Origin: Paenibacillus sp. NEAU-GSW1
GTDB lineage: Bacteria > Bacillota > Bacilli > Paenibacillales > Paenibacillaceae
DNA: 64,000 nt
Direction of reading: 5' to 3'
Assembly: GCF_009737085.1 (NCBI RefSeq)
Contig: NZ_WOVL01000001.1
Location: 1-64,000, forward strand
This document shows, piece by piece, positions 55,870 through 64,000 of the stretch. Both the position numbers and the translations under genes were made by a program. The notes under the pieces were generated by a model, which saw nothing but the letters and a program-made list of their open reading frames with translations, was not told the origin of the DNA and did no database searches. Numbering within the stretch: position 1 is the first letter of the stretch; each line of letters opens with the position of its first letter.

Positions 55870-56895
55870 ATGAACAAATTTTTTATTAACCGCCTACTTT
55901 TTGGAATTTTCATCATTGGAATCGGTATTCTGTTTTTGTTAAAGCAGACGGGTCAAATTGAATTTGACGTTAATATCGGTCAATTGCTTTCAACCTATTG
56001 GCCTGTCATTCTTATTTTTTTAGGGCTGCAAGGGTTGCTGACAACCGGCTTTAACGGTCCGGCCTCGGGCTGGTGGGGAGCCGGCATGATGTTAATGGGC
56101 TTTGTTTTTCTCGGCCATAACCTGGATTGGTTTACATGGTCCATTGGCGACATTATTTCTTATATTTGGCCGATAGCTATTATTTTAGTCGGCATAAACA
56201 TGATTAGAAGGCCGAAGAAAGACAGCAGCAATTATGATAGTCCGAAAAATGAGTGGAAATCGTACACCGGCAACGACGGTCATGTGCCGCCGGCGCCGCC
56301 GCTGCATCCAGATCCGACAAAGCCGAAAGCGGAGGACGATGTGCAGCATGCTTACGAATCTGAATCTTCATACAAGGAAGAAGACTCCTCCGAATATGAG
56401 GAGGTTCCGTCTTATAAAAAACATTACCAGAAGCATTTGGATCATCACCGTAAAAAGCATTATCACAAGCATCATCATAAAAATCACCGTGAAGAGTACT
56501 GGAATCATGACCCGAACGCACAGACCCGGTCGGGATTTATCGGCGACATTCATATCGGCCATGACTATTGGGAGCTCAAACCGATGAACATCGCCCACTT
56601 TATTGGAGATACAGTCGTCGATTTGACCAAAGCGCAAATTGCTGTCGGCGAAACAAAGCTTTGCATTTCCTCTTTTATAGGCGATGTTAAGGTGTATGTT
56701 CCGAACGATTACGAAATTGGCATCCAGGTCGTATCGAGCGCATTTGTCGGCGATGTAAAAATATTGGGACAGCAAGAAGGCGGATTGTTTAAAAACATGA
56801 ATATCTATTCACCTGACTATAAAGAAGCGACCAAGAGAATCAAATTGGTGGTCAGCACATTTATTGGCGACGTTCGCGTTACGAAGGTGGGGTAG
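55870..56895 (+). CDS. LiaF-like membrane protein with His-rich linker
   Basis: A 341-aa protein. The N-terminus holds about four hydrophobic segments (residues 8-115). A hydrophilic linker follows, in which residues 185-213 hold 11 histidines (KKHYQKHLDHHRKKHYHKHH is part). The C-terminal ~110 residues form the LiaF/YvqF cell-wall-antibiotic-response domain with repeated FIGD motifs. LiaF inhibits the LiaRS system when the envelope is intact. The His-rich linker is unusual. It leads liaS- and liaR-like genes. Confidence 0.85.
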   Translation: MNKFFINRLLFGIFIIGIGILFLLKQTGQIEFDVNIGQLLSTYWPVILIFLGLQGLLTTGFNGPASGWWGAGMMLMGFVFLGHNLDWFTWSIGDIISYIWPIAIILVGINMIRRPKKDSSNYDSPKNEWKSYTGNDGHVPPAPPLHPDPTKPKAEDDVQHAYESESSYKEEDSSEYEEVPSYKKHYQKHLDHHRKKHYHKHHHKNHREEYWNHDPNAQTRSGFIGDIHIGHDYWELKPMNIAHFIGDTVVDLTKAQIAVGETKLCISSFIGDVKVYVPNDYEIGIQVVSSAFVGDVKILGQQEGGLFKNMNIYSPDYKEATKRIKLVVSTFIGDVRVTKVG

Positions 56896-56901
56896 CGGCG
56901 G

Positions 56902-57912
56902 ATGATGGTGCGTTTTTTGCGAAGCGGAAAATGGGAACTGATTCTCATGTTTGCGGCTTCCTCGATTGCCTCCCTGCTGCTTGGAGCAGCTGTATGGATC
57001 GGTTTAATGAATGATGCAGGACAGACGGAAGTGCGGCTTGGCGCCGCTTCCGTCTTTCTGCTTGTAAGCATCGCCTTCGGATATTGGGCCGGACAGCGGC
57101 TGCAGCGCAGAATTGATACGCTTCAGCTGGCTATCAAGCAAGCGAATAATGGAAATTATGAGGTTCGCATAATGGAAACCGGAGATTTAAGCTTTATGGA
57201 ATTGTACCGGGAGTTCAATGAGCTCGCTGCCCAAATGCAAGAGCGTATGAAACGGCTGCAGATGGCTGGCGAAGAGCAAGTGATGGTTGCCGCCTCCAAT
57301 GAAGCGGCGGTGCTTGAGGAGCGCAAGCGGCTCGCGCGCGATTTGCACGATACGGTCAGCCAGCAGCTGTTTGCGATGCATATGTGCGCTTCCTCGCTGC
57401 CGAAGCTGCAGGAGATCGATCCGGGCCGAGCCGCGTCCGTATTGAGTCAGCTTATCGAAATGTCGACGCTTGCCCAGAAGCAAATGCGCGTATTTATCGC
57501 CCAGCTTCGGCCGCTAGAGCTGGAGGGCCGGACGCTTCAGGAAGCGCTGGACAAATGGTTTCCGGACTATTGCCGGCAGAACAGTCTGCAGGGCACTTTC
57601 GATTGGCGGATTCAGGAGCCGTTAACGGAAGCGAAGGAGCATCAGTTGTTTCTTATCGTTCAGGAAGCGATGGCCAACGTTGTCAAGCATGCCGGGGCGA
57701 AAAGCTGCGAGTTGACGCTTGCGGAGACGGAGAGGCAAACCGTGCTAATCCTTCAGGATGACGGAGCAGGCTTCCGCGTTCAGACAGTGAAGCGCGGCTC
57801 GTACGGGTTGTCGACGATGCAGGAAAGATCGCAAAAGCTTGGGGGAACGACGGAAATTATTAGCAAACCGGGAAGCGGAACGAGAATTAAAGTTACAATT
57901 CCGAAAATATAG
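56902..57912 (+). CDS. LiaS-like sensor histidine kinase
   Basis: A 336-aa NarL-type kinase. Two N-terminal transmembrane segments with a very short extracellular loop mark an intramembrane sensor. A HAMP region follows, then HisKA_3 with the phospho-accepting His149 in ARDLHDTVSQQ, and the ATPase domain with NVVKHAGA and DDGAGF. It starts six bases after the liaF-like gene. Confidence 0.88.
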   Translation: MMVRFLRSGKWELILMFAASSIASLLLGAAVWIGLMNDAGQTEVRLGAASVFLLVSIAFGYWAGQRLQRRIDTLQLAIKQANNGNYEVRIMETGDLSFMELYREFNELAAQMQERMKRLQMAGEEQVMVAASNEAAVLEERKRLARDLHDTVSQQLFAMHMCASSLPKLQEIDPGRAASVLSQLIEMSTLAQKQMRVFIAQLRPLELEGRTLQEALDKWFPDYCRQNSLQGTFDWRIQEPLTEAKEHQLFLIVQEAMANVVKHAGAKSCELTLAETERQTVLILQDDGAGFRVQTVKRGSYGLSTMQERSQKLGGTTEIISKPGSGTRIKVTIPKI

Positions 57913-57928
57913 CGGGGGAGCGTGCGGA

Positions 57929-58597
57929 ATGAGCGGGAATGATTGTGTAAAATTGATGATCGTCGACGATCACGATATGGTAAGAACGGGATTGCGCACC
58001 TATTTAATGCTTGAACCTAAATTTGAAGTCGTGGCGGAGGCGGGAAGCGGACAAGCCGCGCTTGATTGGCTGCAGTCGGCCGGTGATCTGGATGGCATGC
58101 CGGAGCTTATTTTGATGGATTTAATGATGCCTGGCATGGATGGTATTGAAGCGACTAAAGCGATTATTTCTCGTTATCCGGATATGAAAATTATTTTGCT
58201 GACAAGTTTCCTTGAAGATGACAAGGTGTACGCGGCGATTGAAGCGGGCGCTGTCAGTTACGTGCTCAAAACAGTATCTTCAGAAGAGTTGATTTACGCA
58301 TTGAACGGCGCGCTCAGAGGCATGCCGGTTATGACTGCCGACGTATCGCAAGCGCTGACGAGGGGACTTCGGCAACGGACGGCGCAAACGGGCGATGAAG
58401 GCATGACCGAACGGGAAAAGGAAGTGCTTCTGTTAATCGCGGAAGGCAAGAACAATAAAGAAATTGGCGAAGAGCTGCACATAAGCGTCAAAACGGTCAA
58501 AACGCATGTAAGCAATTTGCTTATGAAATGCGAATTGGAGGACCGTACCCAGTTAGCGGTGCTCGCCCATCGCAAAGGCTGGGTGAAAAATGGATAG
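57929..58597 (+). CDS. LiaR-like response regulator (NarL/FixJ type)
   Basis: A 222-aa regulator. The receiver domain has the phospho-acceptor Asp64 in ILMDLMMPGMDG. The C-terminal LuxR-type helix-turn-helix reads MTEREKEVLLLIAEGKNNKEI. The ATG at 57929 lies 16 bp after liaS. With LiaF and LiaS it forms an envelope-stress three-component system. Confidence 0.88.
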   Translation: MSGNDCVKLMIVDDHDMVRTGLRTYLMLEPKFEVVAEAGSGQAALDWLQSAGDLDGMPELILMDLMMPGMDGIEATKAIISRYPDMKIILLTSFLEDDKVYAAIEAGAVSYVLKTVSSEELIYALNGALRGMPVMTADVSQALTRGLRQRTAQTGDEGMTEREKEVLLLIAEGKNNKEIGEELHISVKTVKTHVSNLLMKCELEDRTQLAVLAHRKGWVKNG

Positions 58598-58666
58598 CCG
58601 GCTGTCATAAGGGGCATACTCACCTTTAATTGCGGGGCATGAAGACGTTGCGCCGAAAAAAGGAGT

Positions 58667-58702
58667 GAATTTGAACAGCGTTCAAATTCCTGATGTAAGG
58701 AG
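58667..58702 (+). promoter_or_regulatory. Hairpin plus pre-SD element before the yugN-like gene
   Basis: GAATTTGAAC (58667-58676) and GTTCAAATTC (58680-58689) form a perfect 10-bp hairpin with loop AGC. It is followed by CTGATGTAAGGAG, the same pre-SD sequence found at metA (42567-42584), where a hairpin also precedes it. Confidence 0.7.
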
Positions 58703-58708
58703 AGATAT

Positions 58709-59125
58709 TTGCTTATGATTCCATTGTCTTCTTCGCTGGAAGGCTATCAAGACCGCTTCACAACGTTGAATAATAAGCTGGGGCAGCATCATTATTCCCT
58801 AGGCGGAAACTGGGACTATACGAACGGTTCATTCGATCGGGCGCTCGATGATGAGAACAAAGTATGGCTGCGGCTGCCTTTCCAAGTGATATCCGGCAGC
58901 ATCGACGATTCGTCTGACGATCCGGATGCAGTTATCCGAATCGGCAAGCCTTACGTATTAAAGCATCTTTACAATGAAGGCAATGATCCGGCTGCTGTTG
59001 CCCATGTTGCCGGAGCGCTGTTCGATCAGTTTCAAATGCCGATTGACCCCGATGCCGAAATCGAGTCGAAATGGGTTCATCGGGCAAAAGAAATCGTAGC
59101 CGAGACGGAGCGGCTGCTCCATTAG
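58709..59125 (+). CDS. yugN: YugN-like family protein
   Basis: About 136-138 aa. The start MIPLSSSLEGY, the GGNWDYTNGSFDRALDD stretch and the later RLPFQVISGSID fit the YugN family of unknown function. The start is either TTG at 58709, spaced six bases from AAGGAG, or ATG at 58715, spaced twelve bases. No signal peptide. The gene stands alone downstream of the lia-like operon. Confidence 0.75.
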   Translation: MLMIPLSSSLEGYQDRFTTLNNKLGQHHYSLGGNWDYTNGSFDRALDDENKVWLRLPFQVISGSIDDSSDDPDAVIRIGKPYVLKHLYNEGNDPAAVAHVAGALFDQFQMPIDPDAEIESKWVHRAKEIVAETERLLH

Positions 59126-59210
59126 TTTTACCAATACATCGTCAGAACCATATAGCTGAACAAGCGATTTGTTCAACTCATATGGCAAATGACGGTGTTT
59201 TTTATTTTCG

Positions 59211-59245
59211 TTTAAATTCCTTTTAAGTTTGTTTTAAGGTAGAAT
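59211..59245 (+). promoter_or_regulatory. htrA promoter with 11-bp direct repeats
   Basis: TTTAAA or TTTAAG occurs at 59211, 59222 and 59233, exactly 11 bp apart, just upstream of TAGAAT (59240-59245), a plausible -10. The -35 position lies inside the repeats. Direct repeats with 11-bp spacing are the usual binding pattern of OmpR/PhoB-family response regulators. Confidence 0.6.
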
Positions 59246-59374
59246 GTGCATGATAGGAATACGAACAAAATGCACAGCGGTCGGCATGAGGCCGATTGCT
59301 TTATGAAGCGCAATGATAAGTATTGGTTTGCGAAGCAGGGATTGCATCGCAACTTTTAGGAGGAGAATGCGGTT

Positions 59375-61045
59375 ATGGACGATCAGAACAAAAAGAATGG
59401 ATACGATGATTTTTTCCGCAATCGTGAGGAGGGGCAAGACAGCGCCGAGAATTTGGACAAGTCTAAAGATGTGAGCGCTTCTTCCGAGCCGGCTGAAGGT
59501 TCAAGCAAAACTTCCTACTATTATTCCTACGGCCCGTTTCGCCCTCAGGATGACAGCTCGCAAGCGCAGCCAGCCGACCGTTCTGCAAGCGAGTCGGCAA
59601 AGCCGCAAGAAAGCTATTCGCCATACGCATCGTCCACATCGGATGCGGCATCCGATTACACTTCGGCAAGCGGCGTAACAGATTCGAATGATGGAGCGGG
59701 AGCGGGCCAGGTTGAAGCGACGCCTCCTCCGGCGCTGCGCACCTTCCAGCCGAATCAGCAAGCCGCGAGAGCCGGCTGGCAAGTAAACGAACCGAAACGC
59801 CGGACATCTTTCCGTGCAATGTTCTTATCGTTCCTTGCCGGGGTGCTCGTTGTCGGCGGTCTGATGTATACATCGGACTCGCAGAATTGGTTTTCGCAAG
59901 GGAAAGAAACGCTTGCTTCGGGACAGTCGAACAGCCATTCCTCAACCGGATCAAATTCAAACGTCAGCGGAACAACTGCGGCGGCAGCGGCGGCAAGGCC
60001 GGATAACATTGCTAAGCTGTTCGAAACAGCAAGCCCGGCGGTTGTAAAGATCGAAACGTTCGTAAAGCCGTCGACGCGAAGCAATGGCGGCAGCATTCTG
60101 GACGATCCGTTCTTCCGTCAATTTTTCGGCGACGATTATCCGGGCACTCAGCAGCAGCCGGATAACGGCAGCGATGACAACTTGCAAGCAAGCGGAATCG
60201 GCACTGGATTCTTCTTTGACTCGACCGGCTATATTTTGACCAATCAGCACGTTGTCGGCAGCTCCGACAAAATTGAAGTGACGGTGCAAGGCTACGACAA
60301 GCCTTTTACAGCTGAGCTCCTTGGTTCCGATTATCAGCTTGATCTTGCGGTGTTGAAAGTAACCGGCGACAAAGCGTTCCCTACGCTTCCGCTCGGCAGC
60401 TCCGAGAACATCAATATCGGCGATTGGGTCGTTGCGATCGGCAATCCGTACGGTTTCGATCATACGGTAACTGTAGGCGTGCTTAGCGCTAAAGAGCGTC
60501 CGATTGATATTCAAGACGAAGAAGGGACGCGCAATTACGAGCATTTGCTGCAAACCGACGCATCGATCAACCCGGGCAATTCCGGCGGCCCGCTGCTTAA
60601 CGTAAAAGGCGAAGTGATCGGCATTAACACGGCTGTCAGCTCGCAAGCGCAAGGCATCGGCTTTGCAATTCCGACAACCACGATCAACAACGTGCTCGAA
60701 ACGTTGAAAAACAATCAAGAAGTGCCGAAAGAACCGCTGCCGTTTATCGGCGCTGAGCTGGGTGACGTAACGAGTGAAATCGCTGCGCAGCTCGGTATCG
60801 AAAAAGCAGAAGGCTCGATCGTTAGAAACGTATACTATAACTCGCCGGCTTACTTGGGCGATTTGAAGCAATACGATGTTATCGTCGGCATTGACGGTAA
60901 AAAGTCGGCATCAACAGCAGCTTTGATCAAGTCGATCCAAAGCAAAAAAGTAGGCGATAAAATCGAACTGAACGTTATTCGCCGCGGCGAGTCGATCAAT
61001 TTGTCGGTCGAAATCGGCGACAAGAACAAATTCAATGCGGAATAG
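59375..61045 (+). CDS. htrA: HtrA-like membrane-anchored serine protease
   Basis: A 556-aa protease that degrades misfolded exported proteins. A ~145-residue hydrophilic, Ser/Ala/Pro-rich cytoplasmic N-terminus precedes one transmembrane segment (AMFLSFLAGVLVVGGLMY). The trypsin-like domain has the triad His292 (TNQHVVG), Asp323 (LDLAVLKV) and Ser403 (GNSGGPLL). A single PDZ domain ends the protein. GGAGGAG precedes the ATG. A two-component system follows, as with Bacillus htrB-cssRS. Confidence 0.93.
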   Translation: MDDQNKKNGYDDFFRNREEGQDSAENLDKSKDVSASSEPAEGSSKTSYYYSYGPFRPQDDSSQAQPADRSASESAKPQESYSPYASSTSDAASDYTSASGVTDSNDGAGAGQVEATPPPALRTFQPNQQAARAGWQVNEPKRRTSFRAMFLSFLAGVLVVGGLMYTSDSQNWFSQGKETLASGQSNSHSSTGSNSNVSGTTAAAAAARPDNIAKLFETASPAVVKIETFVKPSTRSNGGSILDDPFFRQFFGDDYPGTQQQPDNGSDDNLQASGIGTGFFFDSTGYILTNQHVVGSSDKIEVTVQGYDKPFTAELLGSDYQLDLAVLKVTGDKAFPTLPLGSSENINIGDWVVAIGNPYGFDHTVTVGVLSAKERPIDIQDEEGTRNYEHLLQTDASINPGNSGGPLLNVKGEVIGINTAVSSQAQGIGFAIPTTTINNVLETLKNNQEVPKEPLPFIGAELGDVTSEIAAQLGIEKAEGSIVRNVYYNSPAYLGDLKQYDVIVGIDGKKSASTAALIKSIQSKKVGDKIELNVIRRGESINLSVEIGDKNKFNAE

Positions 61046-61070
61046 TGAAATGAATTAGCGGCGTTGTGCA

Positions 61071-61108
61071 AACAAGCGCAGAGTGTTGCAGGCTCTGCGC
61101 TTGTTTTA
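61071..61108 (+). terminator. Terminator of htrA
   Basis: AACAAGCGCAGAG (61071-61083) and CTCTGCGCTTGTT (61093-61105) form a 13-bp perfect stem, then TTT. Confidence 0.93.
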
Positions 61109-61139
61109 TGCCGATATAGACTAGTGACGGGGGTGTCGG

Positions 61140-61829
61140 ATGAGGACGCAAATTATCGTTGTAGATGATGACGACAAAATAACATCGCTTTTGCGAAGAA
61201 GCTTGGCTTTTGAAGGATACGAGGTAACGACTGCGAACAATGGCGCGGAAGGGCTTAAGCTGTTGCTTAAGGCAGATCCGGATTTGCTTATTCTTGATGT
61301 GATGATGCCGCATGTGGACGGCTGGGAAGTTTGCAGGCGGGTGCGCGAAGGCGGGAGCACCGTGCCGATCTTAATGCTGACGGCTAAGGACGATATTTCG
61401 GATCGGGTGAAAGGTCTGGACGCCGGCGCGGATGATTATTTGGTGAAGCCGTTTGCGCTTGAAGAGCTGCTTGCGCGCGTGCGCGCGCTGCTCCGTCGCA
61501 AATCCGACAAGATTGAAGATTCCGGCAGCAAAATTGTGTATGAGGATCTGGCTCTGGATCAAGACTCTCGCGAGGCGATTCGCTCGGGACGAAGAATTGA
61601 GCTGACGGCTAAAGAATACGATTTGCTGCTTCTGTTTATGCAAAATCCGCGCCGCGTATTGACGCGAGACTCCATTATGGAAAAAATTTGGGGCTTTGAT
61701 TTCAGCGGAGAATCGAATGTGCTCGAGGTTTATATCGCGATGCTGCGCCAGAAGCTGGAGGACGGCGGGACGAAACGAATCATCCAAACGGTGCGGGGCA
61801 CCGGCTATGTGCTGCGCGGAGAGGGCTGA
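61140..61829 (+). CDS. OmpR-family response regulator
   Basis: A 229-aa regulator. The receiver domain has Asp9-Asp10 acids and the phospho-acceptor Asp53 in LLILDVMMPHVDG. The C-terminal winged helix includes YDLLLLFMQNPRRVLTRD. GGGGGTG precedes the ATG. Its position after htrA suggests control of envelope quality control (CssR-like), but this is inference. It starts six bases before the kinase gene. Confidence 0.9.
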   Translation: MRTQIIVVDDDDKITSLLRRSLAFEGYEVTTANNGAEGLKLLLKADPDLLILDVMMPHVDGWEVCRRVREGGSTVPILMLTAKDDISDRVKGLDAGADDYLVKPFALEELLARVRALLRRKSDKIEDSGSKIVYEDLALDQDSREAIRSGRRIELTAKEYDLLLLFMQNPRRVLTRDSIMEKIWGFDFSGESNVLEVYIAMLRQKLEDGGTKRIIQTVRGTGYVLRGEG

Positions 61830-61834
61830 TTGTT

Positions 61835-63343
61835 GTGACGATTCGGCTTAGGCTGACGATGTGGTATTCCGGCATTTTGGCTGCAACGTTGATCGTGTTT
61901 GGCTGCGCCATTTATTTTTTCGTTAATATGAATACTTACGGCGATATTAAAAATGCGCTTCGTAAACAAGCGGAAAACTTAAAATTTTATGGCTCGGATA
62001 TGTACAACGAGTTTAATCTGAACACTGTTGGTGGATTTTATGAACCGGATTTATTTTTGCAAATCATCAATTACCGCGAAGGCGTTATTGTGCAGGATCG
62101 GAACATGAAACAGTTCGGTTTGAAATTTCCTTATCCGGAGGCTTCCAGCAATCTCAAAGATGGCTATAAAAAGGTCAAAGTCACTTTAGAAGGCGATCAG
62201 TATATGTTTCTAATCTACCAGCGTCCTTTGTACTTGAATACGGATGGTTCGTTGGTTGGCCTTGCACAGGTCGGGGCTTTTGTCGGCAGCGAGGAACGGT
62301 TTCTTGGCGGTCTCCGCTCGATCTTGTTCTTTTCCTCTTTGGCTGCATTATTAATTGCCTTTACCTTTGGATTGTTCCTTGCGCGGAAAGCGCTGCTTCC
62401 CATCGAACGCGTAATCCGCTCTACGGAAAAAATTCAAAGCGGCTCCGATCTTAGCGTGCGCATTCCGATGGAAGGGCCGAAGGATGAGATCGGCAGGCTC
62501 GTCTTTAATCTTAATATTATGCTATCGAGGCTTGAGACCGCTTATAACAGTTTGGATGAATCGTACCGGGCGCAACGGCGCTTCGTGTCGGACGCATCGC
62601 ATGAGCTGCGCACGCCTTTGACGACAATTCGCGGCAACATGGAGCTGCTTGAGAAAATGTGGTCGAAATCGCTGGATCCGAAAGCGGCTGACGGCATCGT
62701 GCTGGCGCTTGATTCGCAAGGCTGGGAGCTATCGCATGAGGCGATGCAGGACATTACCGCCGAGGCGAGACGCATGTCGACGCTCGTTAACGACTTGCTG
62801 TCGCTCGCGAGGGCGGATGCCGGCTATACGATGGAGAAGGACGCGCTGCCTGTGCAGCCGCTGGTGGAAGAAGTGGCGCGTCGTGCGCAGCTTCTGCCGC
62901 GCGCGGGAGAATGGCGGGTTGGCGATCTCAGTGCGCTGGAAGGCGCTTATGTCGTCGGCAATCATGATTATTTGCAGCAGCTGCTGTTTATTTTTATCGA
63001 GAACGCGTTCAAGTACACGGTGGAAGGCTATATCGAGCTGAGCGCAAAACGGACGGAAGACCAAATTGGGGTCGTTATCCGAGATACGGGGATCGGCATG
63101 AATCCGAAAGAAGTGCCGCATATATTCGATCGCTTCTATCGGGCCGATGAATCTCGCGGAAAAACGCTTGGAACCGGGCTTGGCCTTTCAATCGCCAAAT
63201 GGATCATTGATGAGCATCGCGGTTCTATCGAAGTGACCACACGCGAAGGGGAAGGATCGGTTTTTGTCGTGTGGCTGCCTATGCACTTTCCGGAAGCCGC
63301 CGGTTCGACTATAATGGAAGTAACGGACCGAGCGGAAGATTAG
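61835..63343 (+). CDS. Sensor histidine kinase (CssS/MprB-like)
   Basis: A 502-aa kinase. Two transmembrane segments (about residues 9-29 and 161-185) frame a ~130-residue extracellular sensor. A HAMP domain follows, then HisKA with His256 in [12 protein letters not shown], and the ATPase domain with [14 protein letters not shown] and TGLGLS. Start GTG at 61835 with GGAGAGGG upstream. It is the partner of the OmpR-type regulator. Confidence 0.9.
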   Translation: MTIRLRLTMWYSGILAATLIVFGCAIYFFVNMNTYGDIKNALRKQAENLKFYGSDMYNEFNLNTVGGFYEPDLFLQIINYREGVIVQDRNMKQFGLKFPYPEASSNLKDGYKKVKVTLEGDQYMFLIYQRPLYLNTDGSLVGLAQVGAFVGSEERFLGGLRSILFFSSLAALLIAFTFGLFLARKALLPIERVIRSTEKIQSGSDLSVRIPMEGPKDEIGRLVFNLNIMLSRLETAYNSLDESYRAQRRFVSDASHELRTPLTTIRGNMELLEKMWSKSLDPKAADGIVLALDSQGWELSHEAMQDITAEARRMSTLVNDLLSLARADAGYTMEKDALPVQPLVEEVARRAQLLPRAGEWRVGDLSALEGAYVVGNHDYLQQLLFIFIENAFKYTVEGYIELSAKRTEDQIGVVIRDTGIGMNPKEVPHIFDRFYRADESRGKTLGTGLGLSIAKWIIDEHRGSIEVTTREGEGSVFVVWLPMHFPEAAGSTIMEVTDRAED

Positions 63344-63377
63344 CAGCAGTACGGTCACTAGAAAGCAGGTGCAACGA

Positions 63378-64000
63378 ATGGAAATCGTTAAAATTTCGCC
63401 GCGCGGCTATTGCTATGGCGTTGTAGATGCAATGGTGCTCGCGTTGCAGACGGCTAAAAACTTGGATTTGCCGCGGCCGATTTATATTTTGGGCATGATT
63501 GTTCATAATTCGCATGTCACGGATGCGTTCGAGCGGGAAGGCGTCATTACGCTGGACGGCGAGAATCGCCTGGAAATATTGGAGCAGGTCGAGAAGGGCA
63601 CAGTTATATTTACCGCTCACGGCGTTTCGCCTGAAGTACGGCAGCGCGCCCGCGAGAAAGGTCTGACTGTCGTTGACGCGACTTGCCCGGATGTGACGAA
63701 AACGCATGATCTCATCCGAGAAAAAGTAGCCGAAGACTATCACATTATCTATATCGGCAAAAAAGGGCATCCGGAGCCGGAGGGCGCTATCGGCGTCGCG
63801 CCGGACCGCGTTCATCTTATTGAACGCGCCGAAGAAATCGATGCGTTGGAAGTGCCGGACGGCCGCATTATCATTACGAATCAGACGACAATGTCGCAAT
63901 GGGACATTCGCGTCATTATGGCGAAGCTGCTGGAGAAGTTCCCGAAAGCGGAAATTCATAATGAAATCTGCCTTGCAACGCAAGTAAGGCAGGAAGCGGT
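63378..64000 (+). CDS. ispH: 4-hydroxy-3-methylbut-2-enyl diphosphate reductase IspH (partial, cut by window end)
   Basis: The first 207 codons of the last enzyme of the MEP isoprenoid pathway, an iron-sulfur reductase. The three cluster cysteines are Cys12 (GYCYGV), Cys103 (DATCPDV) and Cys198 (NEICLATQ), matching the positions known for IspH. GCAGGTG precedes the ATG. It lies 34 bp after the kinase gene. Confidence 0.95.
   Translation, partial: MEIVKISPRGYCYGVVDAMVLALQTAKNLDLPRPIYILGMIVHNSHVTDAFEREGVITLDGENRLEILEQVEKGTVIFTAHGVSPEVRQRAREKGLTVVDATCPDVTKTHDLIREKVAEDYHIIYIGKKGHPEPEGAIGVAPDRVHLIERAEEIDALEVPDGRIIITNQTTMSQWDIRVIMAKLLEKFPKAEIHNEICLATQVRQEA

Overview
The window reads as chromosomal DNA of an endospore-forming Bacillota, most likely Paenibacillaceae (Paenibacillus or a close relative). 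Grounds: strong AGGAGG-type ribosome sites, Firmicute-only genes (dnaB/dnaI helicase loaders, sda, ytxC, a gamma-type SASP, a YheC/D ATP-grasp protein, liaF-liaS-liaR, ktrB-ktrA), and Firmicute RNA switches (T-box, SAM-I, c-di-AMP). Base composition looks near 50% G+C by eye. I see no rRNA, tRNA, CRISPR array, prophage or intact insertion sequence.

Layout. 1-710: tandem palindromic ~200-bp repeats running into the 3' end of a membrane metallophosphoesterase gene. 2-5.5 kb: topB, a YheC/D-like gene, and sda behind a cluster of DnaA boxes. 5.5-11.4 kb: a redox block resembling the yumC-yumB-yuiB neighbourhood of Bacillus (ferredoxin-NADP reductase, type II NADH dehydrogenase with a Rex-like operator, YuiB), plus hemQ and a DUF559-type nuclease gene between two degenerate repeat regions. 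11.5-14 kb: dnaB-dnaI. 14.5-20.3 kb: oligopeptide ABC operon oppABCDF with a CodY-like box upstream. 20.4-23.8 kb: sulfate uptake genes sbp-cysT-cysW-yezD without an ATPase gene. 24-30.6 kb: uvrC, a CPBP protease gene, and ktrB-ktrA behind a c-di-AMP riboswitch. 30.6-35 kb: a LysR gene divergent from sdhCAB. 35-41.8 kb: HxlR/DoxX pair, EamA transporter, PHP phosphatase, CysL-like LysR gene divergent from cysK, a DUF3139 gene, corA. 42-46 kb: SAM-I riboswitch, an array of four hairpin repeats, then metA-metI-metC. 46-52 kb: mqnC, a group II intron remnant, ytxC, T-box-thrS, a 3D-domain protein, a small SASP gene. 52-64 kb: soluble chemoreceptor-like protein, amt with a GlnR/TnrA-like site, liaF-liaS-liaR-like genes, yugN, htrA plus an OmpR-type two-component pair, and the start of ispH.

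How the genes fit together. Sulfate uptake (sbp-cysTW-yezD), cysteine synthesis (cysK with the LysR gene) and methionine synthesis by transsulfuration (metA with Glu111, metI, metC under SAM control) form a sulfur-assimilation theme in three places. A respiratory theme joins FNR, NDH-2, HemQ, SdhCAB and MqnC. Envelope stress is covered by the Lia-like genes and by HtrA with its adjoining two-component system.

The least explained structures are: the four 42-bp hairpin repeats between the SAM-I terminator and the metA ribosome site, with a related hairpin-plus-pre-SD element in front of yugN; the palindromic repeat array at 1-710 and its rearranged relic near 26.3 kb; and the hairpin that buries the ribosome site of the small zinc-ribbon gene at 5.7 kb. 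All calls rest on reading the sequence; no database search was run.
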